Part shown: in pieces, positions 6,001-14,545 of the stretch | How positions within the stretch are numbered: position 1 is the first letter of the stretch | Layout: every line of letters begins with the position of its first letter | Origin: CAYONQ01 sp964405375 | Lineage (GTDB): Bacteria; Planctomycetota; Phycisphaerae; Sedimentisphaerales; Anaerobacaceae | Length of the DNA: 21,316 nt | Direction: 5' to 3' | Assembly (NCBI GenBank): GCA_964405375.1 | Contig: CAYONQ010000046.1 | Location: 1-21,316, forward strand | The notes under the pieces: model-generated | What the model was told of the DNA's origin: nothing | Seen by the model: only the letters and a program-made list of their open reading frames with translations | Database searches by the model: none | Made by a program: the position numbers and the translations under genes

Positions 6001-7695
6001 TCATCTAATTATGCTCCCAACGGCGACAGTGCCGTATTCTCCGGAATCATCGCCCTGGTAAATTCCGTTAAATCCGTCCTGCATAATATCCCAGAGCTGA
6101 TAAACATCGCTGTCGAGAAATACTCTTGCCACCTTTTCATCGAACTGCGTACCCAGTCCCCTTCTTATCTCTTCCAGCGCCTGTTCTACGGTCAGTGCAT
6201 CCCTGTAAGTTCGTTTCGATGTCATCGCATCAAAGCTGTCCGCCAGCCCGATAATCCTGCCTATCAGCGGTATCCGCTCACCGGCCAAACCGCTGGGGTA
6301 TCCTTTGCCGTCGATGCGCTCGTGGTGATACAGTACACCCGGCACAATATCACGCATCTGTTTTATCCCGCTTAAAATGCTTGCTCCTATCGACGGATGC
6401 GTTTTTATACAATTGAATTCCTCTACGGTTAATTTGCCCTTCTTGCGCAACACCACCTCGTCCACACCCATCTTCCCTATATCGTGCAGCAAGCCGGCCA
6501 AGTAAATCTTATGTATCTGCTCTTCTTTCAACGGCCCTTCCGCAGCAAATCTCTCGGCAACCCAGCGGGAAATAAACGCCACCCTTTCGGAATGACCCCG
6601 CGTGTACGGGTCCTTTGCATCGATACTGCTTGTCAGCGCCTTTAACGAACCTATAAATAATTCCTTGAGGTCATTGAACAATCTGCCGTTCTCTATAAAC
6701 ACGGCACAACTGCTGGCCACCGAGTTAAACAATTTCACATCAATACTGTCGAAATCCGGCTTATCTATCCTGTTTATCGCGACCATCAGTCCTATTATGC
6801 GATTGCTACTATGCCCATCTCCTGCAAAATGTCTCTCTTCATCCTTGCCGCACAAAGGCACCGCAATAATATTTCTCATGCTGTCCGGCCAATCATATCT
6901 GAAGGGTGAATCTACTTCGCTATCCAGCAGCGCCTCTTTGCCGCTGCTTATTTCCTCCGCCAACCGACCTTGCAAAATAGCCGTCGTCCGCTCATTTATA
7001 TCTATCAACCCCGACCCGGCTGCCAGAACTAAACGCCTTTCGTCGTCTTCCAAGGTCCTTTCCAGCAGCACCGCGATACCTTCGACACTGACAATGTCGG
7101 TCAGGTTGTCACAGGCCATCTGAAGAAAGTTGACATCCGGCTCGGTAACCTTCATATTTGCGCTTAGTTTGTGAAGCAGCACCAGTTCTTCATAGACCTG
7201 TGCCAGCTCAGTGCCGAGCATCTCAATCTGTCCCTCGGCGCCGCTGACAGCTTGAAAACTCTCCGCTAAAAGCAAAAGCATTTCATTAAAAAACGCATCC
7301 TGCATCTCGCAGCTCGCATCTTCTCTTGCGCCCCTATCACCTAAATCAATTAAGCCCACTGCGGCAAACTCGCTGTCTGATTTTAGAACAGCAGCCAAAA
7401 TCTGATTATTTTCGCCCGGCCGGCAAACGCTGTCCTCCGTTTCAACACCGCCTCGACTGCTGTATTGTTCTAAAGTCGCTCGACCGGCGCTTACCAGTTG
7501 CTGACGGTCACTGTCGAATCTGCCAGCCTCATTGAGCAAAACCAGCTCACCATTAACATCCAAAGCCGCAAAATTAACACCGAACTTATTTACCTTGTCA
7601 CCAAACTTATTCAACTGTCGCAGCTGCGGCCCCGTAAGCCGGCTGCCGGTCTTGCGATGTGATGTATCCAAAGTTTTTCCGGCCGTATCCAACAC
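6001..7695 (-). CDS. GAF-HD-GYP protein, predicted c-di-GMP phosphodiesterase
   Basis: This 564-residue cytoplasmic protein has an N-terminal region (about 20-135) of unclear fold, a coiled-coil-like linker (135-180), a GAF sensor domain (about 185-335) and a C-terminal HD-GYP domain (about 350-530). The catalytic features are all present: HD at 404-405 in GLLHDIGK, HH-E at 457-459, the GYP-type motif DGKGYPSG (462-469) and ADSFDAM (485-491). HD-GYP enzymes hydrolyse c-di-GMP. The start is GTG at 7695, with AAGGAAG just upstream. It lies between the receiver gene (46 bp upstream) and the STAS gene. With an MshEN-type ATPase two genes downstream, it may set the local c-di-GMP level for pseudopilus assembly (inference). 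No membrane segment is seen. Confidence 0.95.
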   Translation of the reverse strand: MLDTAGKTLDTSHRKTGSRLTGPQLRQLNKFGDKVNKFGVNFAALDVNGELVLLNEAGRFDSDRQQLVSAGRATLEQYSSRGGVETEDSVCRPGENNQILAAVLKSDSEFAAVGLIDLGDRGAREDASCEMQDAFFNEMLLLLAESFQAVSGAEGQIEMLGTELAQVYEELVLLHKLSANMKVTEPDVNFLQMACDNLTDIVSVEGIAVLLERTLEDDERRLVLAAGSGLIDINERTTAILQGRLAEEISSGKEALLDSEVDSPFRYDWPDSMRNIIAVPLCGKDEERHFAGDGHSSNRIIGLMVAINRIDKPDFDSIDVKLFNSVASSCAVFIENGRLFNDLKELFIGSLKALTSSIDAKDPYTRGHSERVAFISRWVAERFAAEGPLKEEQIHKIYLAGLLHDIGKMGVDEVVLRKKGKLTVEEFNCIKTHPSIGASILSGIKQMRDIVPGVLYHHERIDGKGYPSGLAGERIPLIGRIIGLADSFDAMTSKRTYRDALTVEQALEEIRRGLGTQFDEKVARVFLDSDVYQLWDIMQDGFNGIYQGDDSGEYGTVAVGSIIR

Positions 7696-7741
7696 AGCTT
7701 CCTTTCTAACTGACTATTAACAATCGATTCACCTGCCGCCT

Positions 7742-8125
7742 TTAGCTTTCAGCCGCCTGATACAGAATATCCTCAATACTCCTTAACAGCTCTTTCGGAC
7801 TGAACGGCTTGCTGAGAAACTCTGATATCTGTAAATCTTCCCTCTGCTTATCCTCGACGGCAAAGCCCCTTGCCGTCAACATAATCACAGGTGTATTCCG
7901 TGTCGCTTCGTTCTGCCGAAGTTTCTTTACAAGTTCCAGCCCCGTCATAACCGGCATCTGAAAATCCGTAACGATAATATCCGGCCTCTCGCTGCACGCC
8001 AACTCAAAGGCCTCGCCGCCGTCCGACGCCGATATGACCTCGAAACCGTTATTACGAAGCTTTATCGCCACCACATGAATGATATGCACCTCGTCATCCA
8101 CAACCAGAACCTTCTTACCCGCCAT
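7742..8125 (-). CDS. Stand-alone response regulator receiver protein
   Basis: This single receiver domain (CheY type) of 127 residues has no output domain. The acidic pair is Asp10-Asp11 (VLVVDDE), the phospho-acceptor is Asp54 (VTDFQMPVMTG), the switch Thr is in MLTARG, and the conserved Lys is at 106 (FLSKPFSPKEL). I chose the ATG at 8125 rather than the upstream ATG at 8149 because GGAGGAAT lies just 5' of it and the family begins at this point. It lies 53 bp after the kinase gene, so it is the probable phosphorylation target of that kinase, and it precedes the HD-GYP gene, which may be its downstream partner. Such partnership is inferred from gene order. Confidence 0.95.
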   Translation of the reverse strand: MAGKKVLVVDDEVHIIHVVAIKLRNNGFEVISASDGGEAFELACSERPDIIVTDFQMPVMTGLELVKKLRQNEATRNTPVIMLTARGFAVEDKQREDLQISEFLSKPFSPKELLRSIEDILYQAAES

Positions 8126-8178
8126 TATTATTCCTCCACAAAATCTCATATCTTATGAAGCACATTCCGCACTCCGCA

Positions 8179-9702
8179 TCACGCTTTCACCGGCTGGCCA
8201 ACTGCCAGGGGCAGCTCAAAACCAAACGTACTGCCAATCCCGACCTTGCTGGTAACAAACACCCGCCCATCGTGAACCTTCTCGACTATCTGCTTGACAA
8301 GGTTAAGCCCCAGCCCCGTCCCCTTTGCACAGCTCTTATTCGCACCAACTCTATAAAACTTATCAAACACATGCTCGATTTCATCATCAGGTACCCCCAC
8401 CCCCGTATCAGTTATGCTAACTCTCGCCCGCTTTGTGATTTCATCAACTCCGGTCTCAATCTTTATCGAGCCCCCGGGCCGGGTATACTTAACGGCGTTA
8501 CTTAGCAGATTAACAATAACCTGCGAAATCATATCCTTATCCACATATACCTGGTCGAAAACAATCGGCTTTTGCCCGATAAGCTCGATATTCTTTTCTT
8601 TCGCTGCGCTTTTTATCATTTGCAGCTGCTCTTCTATGAGTATTGTTAAGCTGACAGGTCTCTTATCTATCTTTATCAGACCTGACTCTATGCGCGAGAT
8701 ATTCAGTATGTCTTCAATCAGCCGATTCAACCTCTCCGCTTGACTTTGAATCACCGAATAAAACTCTTTTCTTGTCTCCTCGTCATTTGCCTCACCGTCA
8801 GCCAGCATCTCCGAATAAGCCGTGATAGAAGCAAGAGGCGTTTTTAACTCGTGGGAGACGTGGCTGACAAAATCATTCTTCATTCGCGATATCTCTTTCT
8901 CGCGCGTAACATCGTGCAGCACCGCTACCACGCCGCAAACTTTTTCCTTTCCCTCGTAAACGCACGAAACAATGCAATCGAAGGTCCTTTCTTTAACGTT
9001 TGGCGTATCCGCTATTCGCTGTCCGCTATCCGCTATTACTATTTCCCGCCTCGTCGCTCGTACCCTGCTTTGTCTGCTTTGACGCAGAAAATCCACGAAT
9101 TCATTTTTACCTGCGTCTATTAGCTCACCTATAGGTTTGTGCTGCGAGCTTTTAAAATCAAATCTGAAAAGCCGCCCAGCCGCCTCGTTCGCCATCAGCA
9201 ACCTGTCAAACTCGTCAATAACAATAACGGCATCGCGGATACTGTATATAATCGCCTCGGCGTTTCTTCTTTGTCGCTGGATTAGTTGAACCTGGACCTG
9301 TAAATCCTTGACTTGCTTTTCAAGCTCAGATGTGTAATTGTGATAACCATCAAGGCGATTGCCAATCGCCTCACCGACTTGCTCCATTGCTGTCATTTTG
9401 AGCAGGTCGAACAGTCCCTTTTTACCACCAATATCGACCGGTTTTAACTCTTCCTCTGTGTTCTTTGCGGTCAATTCCGGCTGACCGGCTATGGACGCGA
9501 TTGCCTTAACCAGTTTCAACAAAGCCCGGCCAAGCCAAATCGCGCCCACAGCCCCGACGACGCAGCACACCGATAAAACTAAACTCCAAGCCGCTCCGAT
9601 GTCACGGTACCACCACGCGGCGAAGCCCGCCAAAAACAAGCTGCCCGCCGCAATACCTGTAACTACAGCCACCATCACATATAAGTTTCTTACCGTTCTC
9701 AA
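8179..9702 (-). CDS. Membrane histidine kinase with PAS domain (PhoR-like)
   Basis: This 507-residue sensor kinase has two N-terminal membrane helices (about 8-31 and 36-57) with almost no periplasmic loop, so it probably senses a membrane or cytoplasmic signal. A coiled coil (120-147) leads to a PAS domain (148-265), then HisKA with the phospho-acceptor His284 in SHVSHELKTPL, and HATPase_c with N box (Asn402), G1 DTGVG (432-436), F box (446-451) and G2 GTGLGLN (461-467). The start is TTG at 9702, with GGAG 8 nt upstream. Residues about 223-235, including ADSGQRI, are encoded by the dispersed 32-bp repeat also found in gspF and look inserted into a PAS loop. The likely partner is the receiver gene next door. 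Confidence 0.96.
   Translation of the reverse strand: MRTVRNLYVMVAVVTGIAAGSLFLAGFAAWWYRDIGAAWSLVLSVCCVVGAVGAIWLGRALLKLVKAIASIAGQPELTAKNTEEELKPVDIGGKKGLFDLLKMTAMEQVGEAIGNRLDGYHNYTSELEKQVKDLQVQVQLIQRQRRNAEAIIYSIRDAVIVIDEFDRLLMANEAAGRLFRFDFKSSQHKPIGELIDAGKNEFVDFLRQSRQSRVRATRREIVIADSGQRIADTPNVKERTFDCIVSCVYEGKEKVCGVVAVLHDVTREKEISRMKNDFVSHVSHELKTPLASITAYSEMLADGEANDEETRKEFYSVIQSQAERLNRLIEDILNISRIESGLIKIDKRPVSLTILIEEQLQMIKSAAKEKNIELIGQKPIVFDQVYVDKDMISQVIVNLLSNAVKYTRPGGSIKIETGVDEITKRARVSITDTGVGVPDDEIEHVFDKFYRVGANKSCAKGTGLGLNLVKQIVEKVHDGRVFVTSKVGIGSTFGFELPLAVGQPVKA
9012..9043 (-). repeat. Dispersed 32-bp repeat inside the kinase coding sequence
   Basis: This copy of the repeat is also found in gspF (2848-2879), with three differences over 32 bp. 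On the + strand it reads as repeated GCTATCC and GCTGTCC units. It extends on its left into another GTATCCGCTATT unit (from about 9005). It keeps the host frame open and adds a short peptide to the PAS domain. Confidence 0.85.
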
Positions 9703-9721
9703 ACCAGTAACTCCAGACTGC

Positions 9722-9753
9722 TTGACTATTGACTATTTTCCGTTGACTATTTT
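9722..9753. repeat. TTGACTATT simple repeat between gspD and kinase gene
   Basis: Three copies of TTGACTATT (the second overlapping) fill the 84-bp gap between the secretin stop (9787) and the kinase start (9702). It is one of several low-complexity patches at gene boundaries in this window. A related CTGACTATTAACAATC stretch lies in the gap at 7710-7725. Confidence 0.6.
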
Positions 9754-9786
9754 TAACGCCTTTTTCAATAATCAATCAGCAACTGC

Positions 9787-11448
9787 TCACCTACTCCGCC
9801 AATTCTCTGCCTCTTCTTGTTCAATGTCCCTTAGTATAATTCTCTCCGTTTTTGCCGCCCTATCAGGGTCTGTCTCGCGGATAATCCTCTCCTTCAGCCG
9901 CATCGCCTCCAGATGTGACGGGGAAAGTTCAAGCACCGTTTCCAATTCATCCAGTGCCGCCTCGCTATAACCCTCAACGTAGTATCTCGCAGCTTCTGCA
10001 TAGCGGTCTTCAGCCAATCTTGTCCTGCTAATCCACTGCAGTTGCTCCTTGGCGCCGAATCTTTTCCGGTTCACATCCTCGGCCCTGGCTTCTCCCCCTG
10101 CCTCGTTCGGCTCTTCTATGATGTGAGGAGTAAGCAAAACCATCACCTCTTTACGCACATAATCATCAGAGGTACCTCTAAAAATCGCTCCTATAATAGG
10201 CAAATCACCCAGAATAGGAATTTGTGTCTTCCTAGTGTCAACCGTATCCTGAAACAATCCTCCGATAACGATGCTCTGCCCATCCCTGACCATTATGTTG
10301 CTCACCAGCTCGGTCGAGGTCTCAGAAACTACTGTACCCGATTTCTCCGAACTGCTCTTGGCGTGAATGTCCATCCGGATGTAGCCGTCGGTGCTGATAT
10401 ACGGTCTGAACGAAAGCTTCGTACCGGTGTCGAGAAAACTGACTTTCTTAGTTGAAGCACCACCCTCTGAAACTGTCTCCTGAGAATAGTAGCCAATCTT
10501 ATCACCTATATAAACCTGGCCTAACTGCTTATTGACAGCTAAAATCTTCGGATTAGCCAGGACGGTTACATCAGTAACCTGTTCCACCGCCTGGATAAAC
10601 GTCCCTAAGTCGCCGAGTGAAAGGCCGATGGTCAAACCTCCGGATACCGCCGTCGCTCCTCCCAGTTGGGTACCATTGGACTTGAAGTAATCAGGAGAAC
10701 CGGAGCTGATGCTGGCTAAGCTGGTTACAGCGGCACCATTTAAACTCTGCCAGTCGATACCGAACTGCGTGCCCTCCGTCAAGGTGGCACTCATAATAGT
10801 CGCCTCGACAAGAACCTGCATCGGCCTGACGTCAATATCGGTTATCAGATCTCTGGCCCTTTTAATATTTTCAGCGTAGTCATAGACCACAATGGTATCC
10901 CTGAGCGACATAGTGTCGCCGCCGCCGGTACCGGCGCTGATAGACTCGCCGGTGGGCACACCGGTCTCCGCCGCCGTGGTAACCCCGATTATGCCCTTGT
11001 CGCTCAGAACCGGCGCAATTAGCTTCCTCGCCTCGGCAGCGCTGATGTAGTACAGCGCGAAGACCGCATGTTTCATCCGGCTTACGTCTCCCTTCGGGAA
11101 TACCTCAACAAGGTTCTTCTTTTCCTCGTATTCGAACCTTCCGCCTAAGACCGCGCCCATTGCCTCCTCGAACGTCACATCAGTAAGGGTCGTGAACGCC
11201 ATTACTCCATCAACTTCCAGTGACGGCACGATATTCTTCTGATACTTCGCCGATAAAACCCGAAGCGCATCCCTGACTCTCTCATCCTTATTGAACTTAA
11301 ATGAGCAAACTGTATCTTCCGCAGAACCACTTCCATCACCGCCGTTTGCTTTGATGTCACCGACAGCAGTTGTCATCATCACAACCAATACTAAGCCCAA
11401 TACCAGCAGGCCTTTTCTTTTGACACTCGCTCTTTTACTTTTATACAT
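9787..11448 (-). CDS. gspD: Secretin GspD (PilQ/GspD family) with C-terminal TPR-like tail
   Basis: This outer-membrane channel protein of the secretion machine has 553 residues from the ATG at 11448, chosen because GGGAGGT lies 6-7 nt upstream, whereas an in-frame ATG at 11466 has no such site. A Sec signal peptide is clear: basic KSKR and KRK, then a hydrophobic stretch to about residue 30. An N0/STN-like domain spans about 48-117, an N1-type domain about 128-210, and the secretin domain about 210-446, with VEATIM, the NPKILAVN segment and the end block IPILGDLPIIGAIFR (410-424). After the secretin core a charged tail of about 100 residues contains one TPR-like helical hairpin (about 480-530), which is not usual for GspD. 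The GspC/PilP-like gene ends 60 bp upstream. Confidence 0.96.
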   Translation of the reverse strand: MYKSKRASVKRKGLLVLGLVLVVMMTTAVGDIKANGGDGSGSAEDTVCSFKFNKDERVRDALRVLSAKYQKNIVPSLEVDGVMAFTTLTDVTFEEAMGAVLGGRFEYEEKKNLVEVFPKGDVSRMKHAVFALYYISAAEARKLIAPVLSDKGIIGVTTAAETGVPTGESISAGTGGGDTMSLRDTIVVYDYAENIKRARDLITDIDVRPMQVLVEATIMSATLTEGTQFGIDWQSLNGAAVTSLASISSGSPDYFKSNGTQLGGATAVSGGLTIGLSLGDLGTFIQAVEQVTDVTVLANPKILAVNKQLGQVYIGDKIGYYSQETVSEGGASTKKVSFLDTGTKLSFRPYISTDGYIRMDIHAKSSSEKSGTVVSETSTELVSNIMVRDGQSIVIGGLFQDTVDTRKTQIPILGDLPIIGAIFRGTSDDYVRKEVMVLLTPHIIEEPNEAGGEARAEDVNRKRFGAKEQLQWISRTRLAEDRYAEAARYYVEGYSEAALDELETVLELSPSHLEAMRLKERIIRETDPDRAAKTERIILRDIEQEEAENWRSR

Positions 11449-11508
11449 AATTAACCTCCCATTCACCTAAAAAGTCATTTCGCGATACACTCGAATGCAC
11501 AGTTCTTA

Positions 11509-12114
11509 TCACCATTTATTCGCTTCAATCGTCTCCGCAAGTTTTAATTGTATTTCTGTCTGGCCACATCGTATAAACACCCTGTCTGCCTCAATCCTAA
11601 TTACTTCACATTCATACGTATTGTCTCCGTCCCTAACCGGCAATTTATCCCCGACCGACAGCAAGACATCATTGATAAACACCTGGGGATTTTCGCCTAA
11701 CATAATCGCTTCCAGCTCCAGCTTCTCTACAACTCGCCTGCCTACTTCTCTACCACCGTCTCCTGAAACAACACCCAATTCTCCAACATCTGTTAATCCT
11801 CTCCCGTCTTCAAGTAAGTCTCGCCAGCCGTTTGCAGCAAAAAAGTCCCTGGTAAGCACATCATTTCTGGCTTTGACTTCCGGCAGCTCTATAAAAGATA
11901 TTTTTGATTCCGAATTTGACTGACTGCCGGCCGGCTCTTGTACTATCAGGGCCGCTTCAGCACCTTGCGGACCTCTTCTGCCCAGCACTCTTACCCACAT
12001 AAAGACCATCAAGCCAATCAAACACAACGCGCAGACGGTCTTTTTTTTCTCTGCCGCCAACTGGCTGACAAATCTGTTAACCCCACTGCCGCTATTTCCG
12101 AGGTCTCGCTTCAT
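11509..12114 (-). CDS. GspC/PilP-like inner-membrane protein
   Basis: This 201-residue bitopic protein has a short cytoplasmic N-terminus, one membrane helix at about 26-43, a flexible periplasmic linker and a C-terminal beta-rich domain (about 128-197). That domain has the LEAIMLGENPQVFINDVLLSVGD pattern, which resembles the HR domain of GspC and the PilP domain. Such proteins link the inner-membrane complex to the secretin, which fits its location directly before gspD. The start overlaps the usual coupling arrangement: only two bases separate it from the pilO stop. Which of GspC or PilP it is cannot be settled from sequence alone. Confidence 0.8.
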   Translation of the reverse strand: MKRDLGNSGSGVNRFVSQLAAEKKKTVCALCLIGLMVFMWVRVLGRRGPQGAEAALIVQEPAGSQSNSESKISFIELPEVKARNDVLTRDFFAANGWRDLLEDGRGLTDVGELGVVSGDGGREVGRRVVEKLELEAIMLGENPQVFINDVLLSVGDKLPVRDGDNTYECEVIRIEADRVFIRCGQTEIQLKLAETIEANKW

Positions 12115-12116
12115 CC

Positions 12117-12659
12117 CTAATCTTCCGCATTCTCTGTCCTGTAATAAATGTTCGCCTTTGTCTTCATACTCACTTCACCGCTAAAATCGCCTTCGTTCAC
12201 GAGATTTATCTGCTCTATGCGAACCAGCCGGTCCATCTCGCGCAGCCGTTTGTAAAACTCGAATATCTGGTTTAATTTACCTTTACACTGCATATTCACC
12301 GGTATACAGTTCAGTTTCTCCATCCTTATCTCCATAGCCGGTGCAATCACCTGCTTTTTAAGATTTTGCTCATTCATCAGATTAGTTATCTGCTGCAAAA
12401 ACACTCCGAGCTCCCTACGGTCGGGCACCTGCCGCTCATAGTTGCCAACCGTTCTTTGCAGTTTCAGCAATTGCCCTCTAAGTACCGGCAGTTGTTCACT
12501 CTCAGCAGATGCCTTGGCAATAGCAACTGTCTGCACGGCCCGCCTCTGCTCGATGGCCTTCATTTTTCCCCGTAAAGGCAGATATCGAAACACCACAAAT
12601 CCGCCTACTATCGCCCCTATCAAACATAAGATTAATATCTGTCGTCTTTCTCGAAACAC
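12117..12659 (-). CDS. pilO: PilO-like inner-membrane assembly protein
   Basis: This 180-residue protein has one N-terminal membrane helix (about 8-26), a coiled coil (about 30-85) and a small periplasmic ferredoxin-like domain. It carries the PilO-type element LREMDRLVRIEQINL (139-153). PilO pairs with PilN in the periplasm to align the secretin with the inner-membrane platform. The start is GTG at 12659, with GAGG nine bases upstream. It sits between pilN and the GspC/PilP-like gene, the standard pilMNOP order. GspM would be the T2SS counterpart and the sequence alone cannot fully exclude it. Confidence 0.88.
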   Translation of the reverse strand: MFRERRQILILCLIGAIVGGFVVFRYLPLRGKMKAIEQRRAVQTVAIAKASAESEQLPVLRGQLLKLQRTVGNYERQVPDRRELGVFLQQITNLMNEQNLKKQVIAPAMEIRMEKLNCIPVNMQCKGKLNQIFEFYKRLREMDRLVRIEQINLVNEGDFSGEVSMKTKANIYYRTENAED

Positions 12660-12685
12660 CGTCTTTACCTCTTACTTTTCACTTC

Positions 12686-13363
12686 TCAACCTTCAACATA
12701 GTTCGATAGATAGCAGCTTATCTCGAACTGGCTTATCTGAAAATTCCCTCCCGCAACCCCGGTGTCCGCCTTTATCTCGGCGTTCCGAGAAAACGACGGC
12801 ACAACCTGGCAAAAATACGGCGAATCCTCCAGCCTGCATATCAACTTCGCCACTTCTCCGCCATCCGCCGCCACACCGTTTAATACTATCTTAAATCTGA
12901 CATCACCGAACGACAGTGCCCCCTTGCCGCCGGAACCACCACCGGCCACCCTGACAGCCGAACCGCCGCCTGCCGTGGTGCTTCGCCTGTCGGCAAATCT
13001 CTCGGATTTAAACTCCACTTTGCTAAGAACTATCTTCTCATCGATCAAAAAACTCATCTCAGCCAAAACGTTTGCAACATCGATTCGGGGTTCAATCTCC
13101 TCCAGGATACCCGCTTTCCCCTGCAGCCCTGTCACCCGGTCTTTAATCTTGCTGAACTTCTGCGATATACGTTCCGCCTCGACCTGCTTCCATTGCTGCT
13201 CAGCAAACTCTGCCGTGGTCGTTGAAACCAGACTCGTAGCCATAAAATTCCAAACCATCATAACTACAAATGCACTACTTAGGCCGATTACCTGCCTGCG
13301 ATAGCCAACCTGCTGCCGTCTGCTGCTCTTGTACCATTCTGGAAGAAAATCAATCTCTTTCAT
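12686..13363 (-). CDS. pilN: PilN-like inner-membrane assembly protein
   Basis: This 225-residue protein begins with the signature IDFLPEWY (4-11), corresponding to the INLLP-type motif by which PilN binds PilM. It has one membrane helix at about 25-46, a coiled coil (50-90) and a periplasmic ferredoxin-like domain. Residues 121-145 contain a Gly/Ala-rich low-complexity stretch (AGGGSAVRVAGGGSGG) that is not typical and may be a linker expansion. It starts 19 bp after pilM and ends 26 bp before pilO. GAGGT lies directly before the ATG. Confidence 0.92.
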   Translation of the reverse strand: MKEIDFLPEWYKSSRRQQVGYRRQVIGLSSAFVVMMVWNFMATSLVSTTTAEFAEQQWKQVEAERISQKFSKIKDRVTGLQGKAGILEEIEPRIDVANVLAEMSFLIDEKIVLSKVEFKSERFADRRSTTAGGGSAVRVAGGGSGGKGALSFGDVRFKIVLNGVAADGGEVAKLICRLEDSPYFCQVVPSFSRNAEIKADTGVAGGNFQISQFEISCYLSNYVEG

Positions 13364-13382
13364 ACCTCACACAGCACTAATA

Positions 13383-14528
13383 TCACGCTCCGCCATTTAC
13401 GCCCTTAAGACCAAGCCCCACAGCTACCGCCCATTCGCAAAGCAAGCCCCGCTTGCAACCGTCAAAATCCACATCCATCATATTGAAACCTCTGAACGGC
13501 TGGGCCACTTCTATCTCAACCGCCAGCTGCCGCCTCAAAACATTAAGCAGGATATTTTCGTACGCCTCTCCCCCCGCCAAGACCGCTCGTTCAACACGCC
13601 TGCCTCTGAACGTCACCGTATAATATCTAAAACACAGCGATATCTCCCTCGCCAGCTCTTCAGCAATCCCGCCTATCACATCAACGATTACCTGTTGAGT
13701 CGATGCATCAAGCCCGCTGTCCCTATTCGGCTCTTGACCACCCAACCCAGGCCCTCTTTCGGCGCTCGTCATCCTCTCCATTCTCAGCTTGCCGCGGAGC
13801 ATCTCCACTTCATCGACACTGATACCCAATTCCGCCGCTATTTGGCGATTAAACTTTTCTCCGCCAATCGGTATCTGCTTAACAAAGCTAATCCCTCCCC
13901 CACGACCAAATACAACGGTGGTAAACCGGCTTCCAACATCTACAAAAACAACCGTCCGCTCTCTATCCTCCTGACGTCTCAACGACCTCTCGAAGCCCCT
14001 GAATAACGCACAGGGTACTGCATCTATACCTACCGGTCTAAGTCCGGCCTCTTCAAGCATCTCGATGTGGCTTTTTATCGTCTCGTTATCCGCTGCAAAC
14101 AATATCAACTCATTTTTAACCTCATCATCCTGCTGTATGCTGCCGGCAGCCATATAGTTAATTACGTCCTTATCCGGGTCCAATCCGAAACGCTGGGCGG
14201 CTTCTTTTCTTAAAACCTGCTCGATTTCCTCGTCCTCCGTCTCAGCTAATCGTAAGCTCGTCATTTTCAGCTTCTCATTCGGAAGGCAGGTGATAACATC
14301 TCTTCCGCGAAAGCTGCCCCCCGCCAGCATCTGTTTTACCGCCGAGATAACAAATCCCCTTCTTTCCGACTCATCACCGTTTATACTCGGGTCGATGCGA
14401 ACCTTGTCCGCCGCAAGAACCCTTATATGCTCTCCATTTATGGTCAGTTGAACCGCCTTGATACAACTATGACCTATGTCCAATGCTATTGGCTGACAAC
14501 CTGACGTTTTCAATTTCCAGCTTACCAT
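13383..14528 (-). CDS. pilM: PilM-like actin-fold protein
   Basis: This 381-residue cytoplasmic actin-like ATPase of the FtsA/PilM class forms a ring with PilN and links the ATPase to the membrane complex. The phosphate-1 motif is IALDIGHSCIKAVQL (14-28), the phosphate-2 region VVFVDVGSRFTTVVF (193-207) is followed by the PilM hallmark IPIGG (219-223), and the adenosine motif AVLAGGEAYENI lies at 315-326. A linker rich in Gly and Glu (255-275) interrupts the 1B/2 region. It replaces the cytoplasmic part of GspL found in classical T2SS. It lies 17 bp after gspH with a weak ribosome binding site, suggesting translational coupling. Confidence 0.94.
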   Translation of the reverse strand: MVSWKLKTSGCQPIALDIGHSCIKAVQLTINGEHIRVLAADKVRIDPSINGDESERRGFVISAVKQMLAGGSFRGRDVITCLPNEKLKMTSLRLAETEDEEIEQVLRKEAAQRFGLDPDKDVINYMAAGSIQQDDEVKNELILFAADNETIKSHIEMLEEAGLRPVGIDAVPCALFRGFERSLRRQEDRERTVVFVDVGSRFTTVVFGRGGGISFVKQIPIGGEKFNRQIAAELGISVDEVEMLRGKLRMERMTSAERGPGLGGQEPNRDSGLDASTQQVIVDVIGGIAEELAREISLCFRYYTVTFRGRRVERAVLAGGEAYENILLNVLRRQLAVEIEVAQPFRGFNMMDVDFDGCKRGLLCEWAVAVGLGLKGVNGGA

Positions 14529-14545
14529 TTACGTCTTTCTTACCG

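Noticed and set aside
8851..9123. A + strand gene with a repeated IRYSLSAIRYY peptide
   Set aside because: It is the antisense reading of the dispersed repeat in the kinase gene, and the kinase frame is certain.
11467..11508. A fragment of the GTCATTTCG palindromic repeat
   Set aside because: AGTCATTTCGCG is followed by CGAATG, but the match is too short and imperfect to call.
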